Assembly: GCA_902557585.1 (NCBI GenBank) | Contig: CACEBA010000002.1 | Coordinates: 1 to 43,087, forward strand | Source: an uncultured Pelagibacteraceae bacterium | GTDB lineage: Bacteria > Pseudomonadota > Alphaproteobacteria > Pelagibacterales > Pelagibacteraceae | Length of the DNA stretch: 43,087 nucleotides | Direction of reading: 5' to 3' | Part shown: positions 41,553-43,087 of the stretch, in pieces | Layout of the letters: each line of letters opens with the position of its first letter | Numbering within the stretch: the stretch's first letter is position 1 | Translations under genes and position numbers: made by a program | Notes under the pieces: generated by a model | The model's input: the letters and a program-made list of their open reading frames with translations, nothing else | Told to the model about the DNA's origin: nothing | Database searches by the model: none

Positions 41553-42493
41553 TGTCTAAAATAAAAAAGGTTGCAGTCATAGGCACTGGTGTAATTGGAG
41601 CAGGTTGGATTATTCGGTGTTTAGCACATAATAAAATTGTTTATGCATTTGACAAAGATCTTAAATTAAAAAAAAATTTAGTAAAAGAAATTAAAAGATC
41701 TTGGCCATTTGTAAAAAAACTTTTTAATAAAAAAACATTAAATTTAAAAAATTTTAAATACTTCACCTCCATCGAGGATACCTTAAAAGATGCAGATTTT
41801 ATCCAAGAATGTGCTACAGAAAATTATTCATTAAAAACTAAATTAATGAGTTCAATTAGTAAATATTCAAAAAAAAATGCTATTATTGCCTCAAGTTCAT
41901 CAGGTTTGTTACCAACTAGAATTTATTCACATTGTAAATATCCAGAAAGAGCATTAATAGGCCACCCTTTCAACCCGGTGTATTTACTTCCGGCTGTAGA
42001 AATTGTGCCAGGAAAAAAAACTTCTAATAAGTTTATAAATCAAGCAAAAAAATTTTATCAATCTATTTCAATGAATCCCATAATGGTTAAAAGAGAGTTA
42101 CCAGGATATTTGTCAGATAGATTGCAGGAGGCTCTATGGAGAGAGGGTCTTCATATAATTAGTGAGGGTTATGCAACAACCAAGGATCTTGATAGAGCTA
42201 TTGAGGATGGACCTGGATTAAGATGGTCTTTAATGGGAACTTTTCTAACTTTTCATTTAGCTGGCGGTAAATCAGGGATGAAACATATGTTAGAGCAATT
42301 TGGTCCAGCATTAAAACTTCCATGGACAAAACTAAAAGCTCCAAATCTTTCAAGAAAATTAATTAATAGATTGGTTGAGGGAACAAAAAAACAATCTAAA
42401 GGTAAAACAGTTGAAAAAATTTCAAATATAAGAGATGAGTATTTAGTTGAACTTCAAAAACTTAGAAAAAAATACGAAAAAAAACTGAGATAA
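41552..42493 (+). CDS. cdhA: L-carnitine 3-dehydrogenase
   Basis: The 313-residue protein is of the 3-hydroxyacyl-CoA dehydrogenase fold: VAVIGTGVIGAGW (8-19) binds NAD, SSSSGLLPT and GHPFNPVYLLPAVEIVPG contain the catalytic His138 and Glu. The stretch GLRWSLMGTFLTFHLAGGKSGM plus FGPALKLPWTKL is characteristic of carnitine dehydrogenases and distinguishes them from fatty-acid enzymes. It oxidises L-carnitine to 3-dehydrocarnitine. It is translationally coupled to the BKACE gene. Next to it, in convergent orientation, is an SDR. The C-terminus is rich in Lys, as in many SAR11 proteins. Confidence 0.88.
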   Translation: MSKIKKVAVIGTGVIGAGWIIRCLAHNKIVYAFDKDLKLKKNLVKEIKRSWPFVKKLFNKKTLNLKNFKYFTSIEDTLKDADFIQECATENYSLKTKLMSSISKYSKKNAIIASSSSGLLPTRIYSHCKYPERALIGHPFNPVYLLPAVEIVPGKKTSNKFINQAKKFYQSISMNPIMVKRELPGYLSDRLQEALWREGLHIISEGYATTKDLDRAIEDGPGLRWSLMGTFLTFHLAGGKSGMKHMLEQFGPALKLPWTKLKAPNLSRKLINRLVEGTKKQSKGKTVEKISNIRDEYLVELQKLRKKYEKKLR

Positions 42494-42494
42494 T

Positions 42495-43087
42495 TTAATC
42501 ATTTCTTTCTGTGTGACCATCTACAGAGATCACTTGTCCTGAAACTCTCATTGAATCATCTGAAATTAAAAAAGAACACATTTTTCCTATATCTTCCTCC
42601 AAGATCCATTGCTTCATTGAACTCATAGAAATAAAATCTTTTTCAATCACTTTAGGAAAAACTTTGGTAAATTTTGCCTTATCTTTTATAACTCTTTTCA
42701 TCCTATCACCTTTTATAGTACCAGGACAAACAGCATTAACCCTAATATTGAACTTCCCAAGTTCCATTGCTAAGGTTTTTGTAATACCAATGATTGCCCA
42801 TTTACTCGCTGCATAAGGAGATCGTAGTGGAAAACCAAGTATACCTGCTGTTGAGGATATATTTACAATAGAACCATTCTTAGATTTTTTAATTAGAGGT
42901 ATAGCCTGTTTTATAAAATAAAAATGACTATTAACATCCACATGTAAAGTATTTTCCCAGTCTTTAGATTTTAGTTTTTCAATAGATCCAGTAGGTCCTG
43001 CTACACCCACATTATTGATTAAAGCGTCAATTTTTTTAATTTTCCTTTTAATAATTTTAAAAAATTTTAATACTTGATCTTCATTTG
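42495..43087 (-). CDS. short-chain dehydrogenase/reductase, 5' end beyond the window
   Basis: The reading frame stays open to the right edge, so the true start and the N-terminal nucleotide-binding glycine motif lie outside. Visible parts are the DALINNVGVAGPTG strand (equivalent to the NNAG motif), the catalytic Ser in IVNISSTAGILG, Tyr and Lys in PYAASKWAIIG, and the end FLISDDSMRVSGQVISVDGH. It is a classical NAD(P)-dependent SDR. Lying beside the carnitine genes it might handle the acetoacetate formed there (3-hydroxybutyrate dehydrogenase), but the sequence does not specifically say so. Confidence 0.82.
   Translation of the reverse strand, partial: NEDQVLKFFKIIKRKIKKIDALINNVGVAGPTGSIEKLKSKDWENTLHVDVNSHFYFIKQAIPLIKKSKNGSIVNISSTAGILGFPLRSPYAASKWAIIGITKTLAMELGKFNIRVNAVCPGTIKGDRMKRVIKDKAKFTKVFPKVIEKDFISMSSMKQWILEEDIGKMCSFLISDDSMRVSGQVISVDGHTERND

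Noticed and set aside
1..43087. Mobile elements, phage genes, CRISPR arrays or a defence island
   Set aside because: No transposase, integrase, phage structural gene, regularly spaced repeats or restriction genes were seen; base composition and codon use look uniform throughout.

Overview
The window is a gene-dense, very AT-rich stretch that looks like a Pelagibacterales (SAR11, Alphaproteobacteria) genome. The reasons are the low GC, genes that abut or overlap by 1-4 bases (TAATG and ATGA junctions, convergent genes sharing stop codons), the absence of any gap over about 210 bases, and a gene set rich in osmolyte and sulfonate use: TauABC, taurine aminotransferase, a SpeD-SpeE fusion of the kind reported from Ca. 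Pelagibacter, tripartite tricarboxylate (TTT) transporters and carnitine/betaine genes. I see no rRNA, IS element, phage gene, CRISPR array or pseudogene. The only RNA gene is a tRNA with CAT anticodon at 14674-14750. The first gene (HisD/HpsN family) and the last (SDR) run off the window edges.

Region 1 (1-14342), organosulfonate and methylamine block. An HpsN-like dehydrogenase and a Pta/Ptb-family acyltransferase are read leftward, facing a BASS-family transporter. A regulator with two winged-helix segments and a 65-residue single-span membrane protein follow. Then comes a leftward operon tauA-tauB-tauC plus an LDH2-type dehydrogenase. Divergent from tauA, a rightward operon encodes a taurine (omega-amino acid):pyruvate aminotransferase, alanine dehydrogenase and a dimethylglycine/sarcosine dehydrogenase-like flavoprotein. 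Taurine would enter by TauABC, lose its amino group to pyruvate, and alanine dehydrogenase would regenerate pyruvate and release ammonium. The flavoprotein may demethylate an N-methylated feeder compound. No xsc is in view.

Region 2 (14394-21386). A second small membrane protein of the same type as the first is followed by the tRNA, apt, an MTA/SAH nucleosidase and the speDE fusion, a polyamine-synthesis and adenine-salvage set. Next are a polar amino acid ABC transporter with binding protein and two permeases but no ATPase, a PhyH-type dioxygenase, a DUF6165 protein and a GT9 glycosyltransferase.

Region 3 (21473-30129). There are two complete TTT transporter operons. The first ends in an MmgE/PrpD-family gene, and an AbrB-family membrane protein lies between the two.

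Region 4 (30126-36370) has a GT4 glycosyltransferase, a redoxin, gamma carbonic anhydrase, an FAH/hydratase-family enzyme, a PNPOx-like flavoprotein, a 3-hydroxyisobutyrate dehydrogenase-like enzyme, an MFS carrier and an RNA polymerase omega subunit with a long acidic tail. Region 5 (36395-43087) has a TauD/TfdA dioxygenase-GMC oxidoreductase-EamA operon, an SMR transporter and three genes matching carnitine breakdown to glycine betaine (cdhB, cdhC, cdhA), then a partial SDR.

The most notable pattern is that all four binding-protein-dependent transporter operons carry a stem-loop between the binding-protein gene and the first following transporter gene. Three of these look like Rho-independent terminators, and one buries the start codon of the next gene. 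This suggests a general way to make much more binding protein than membrane components.
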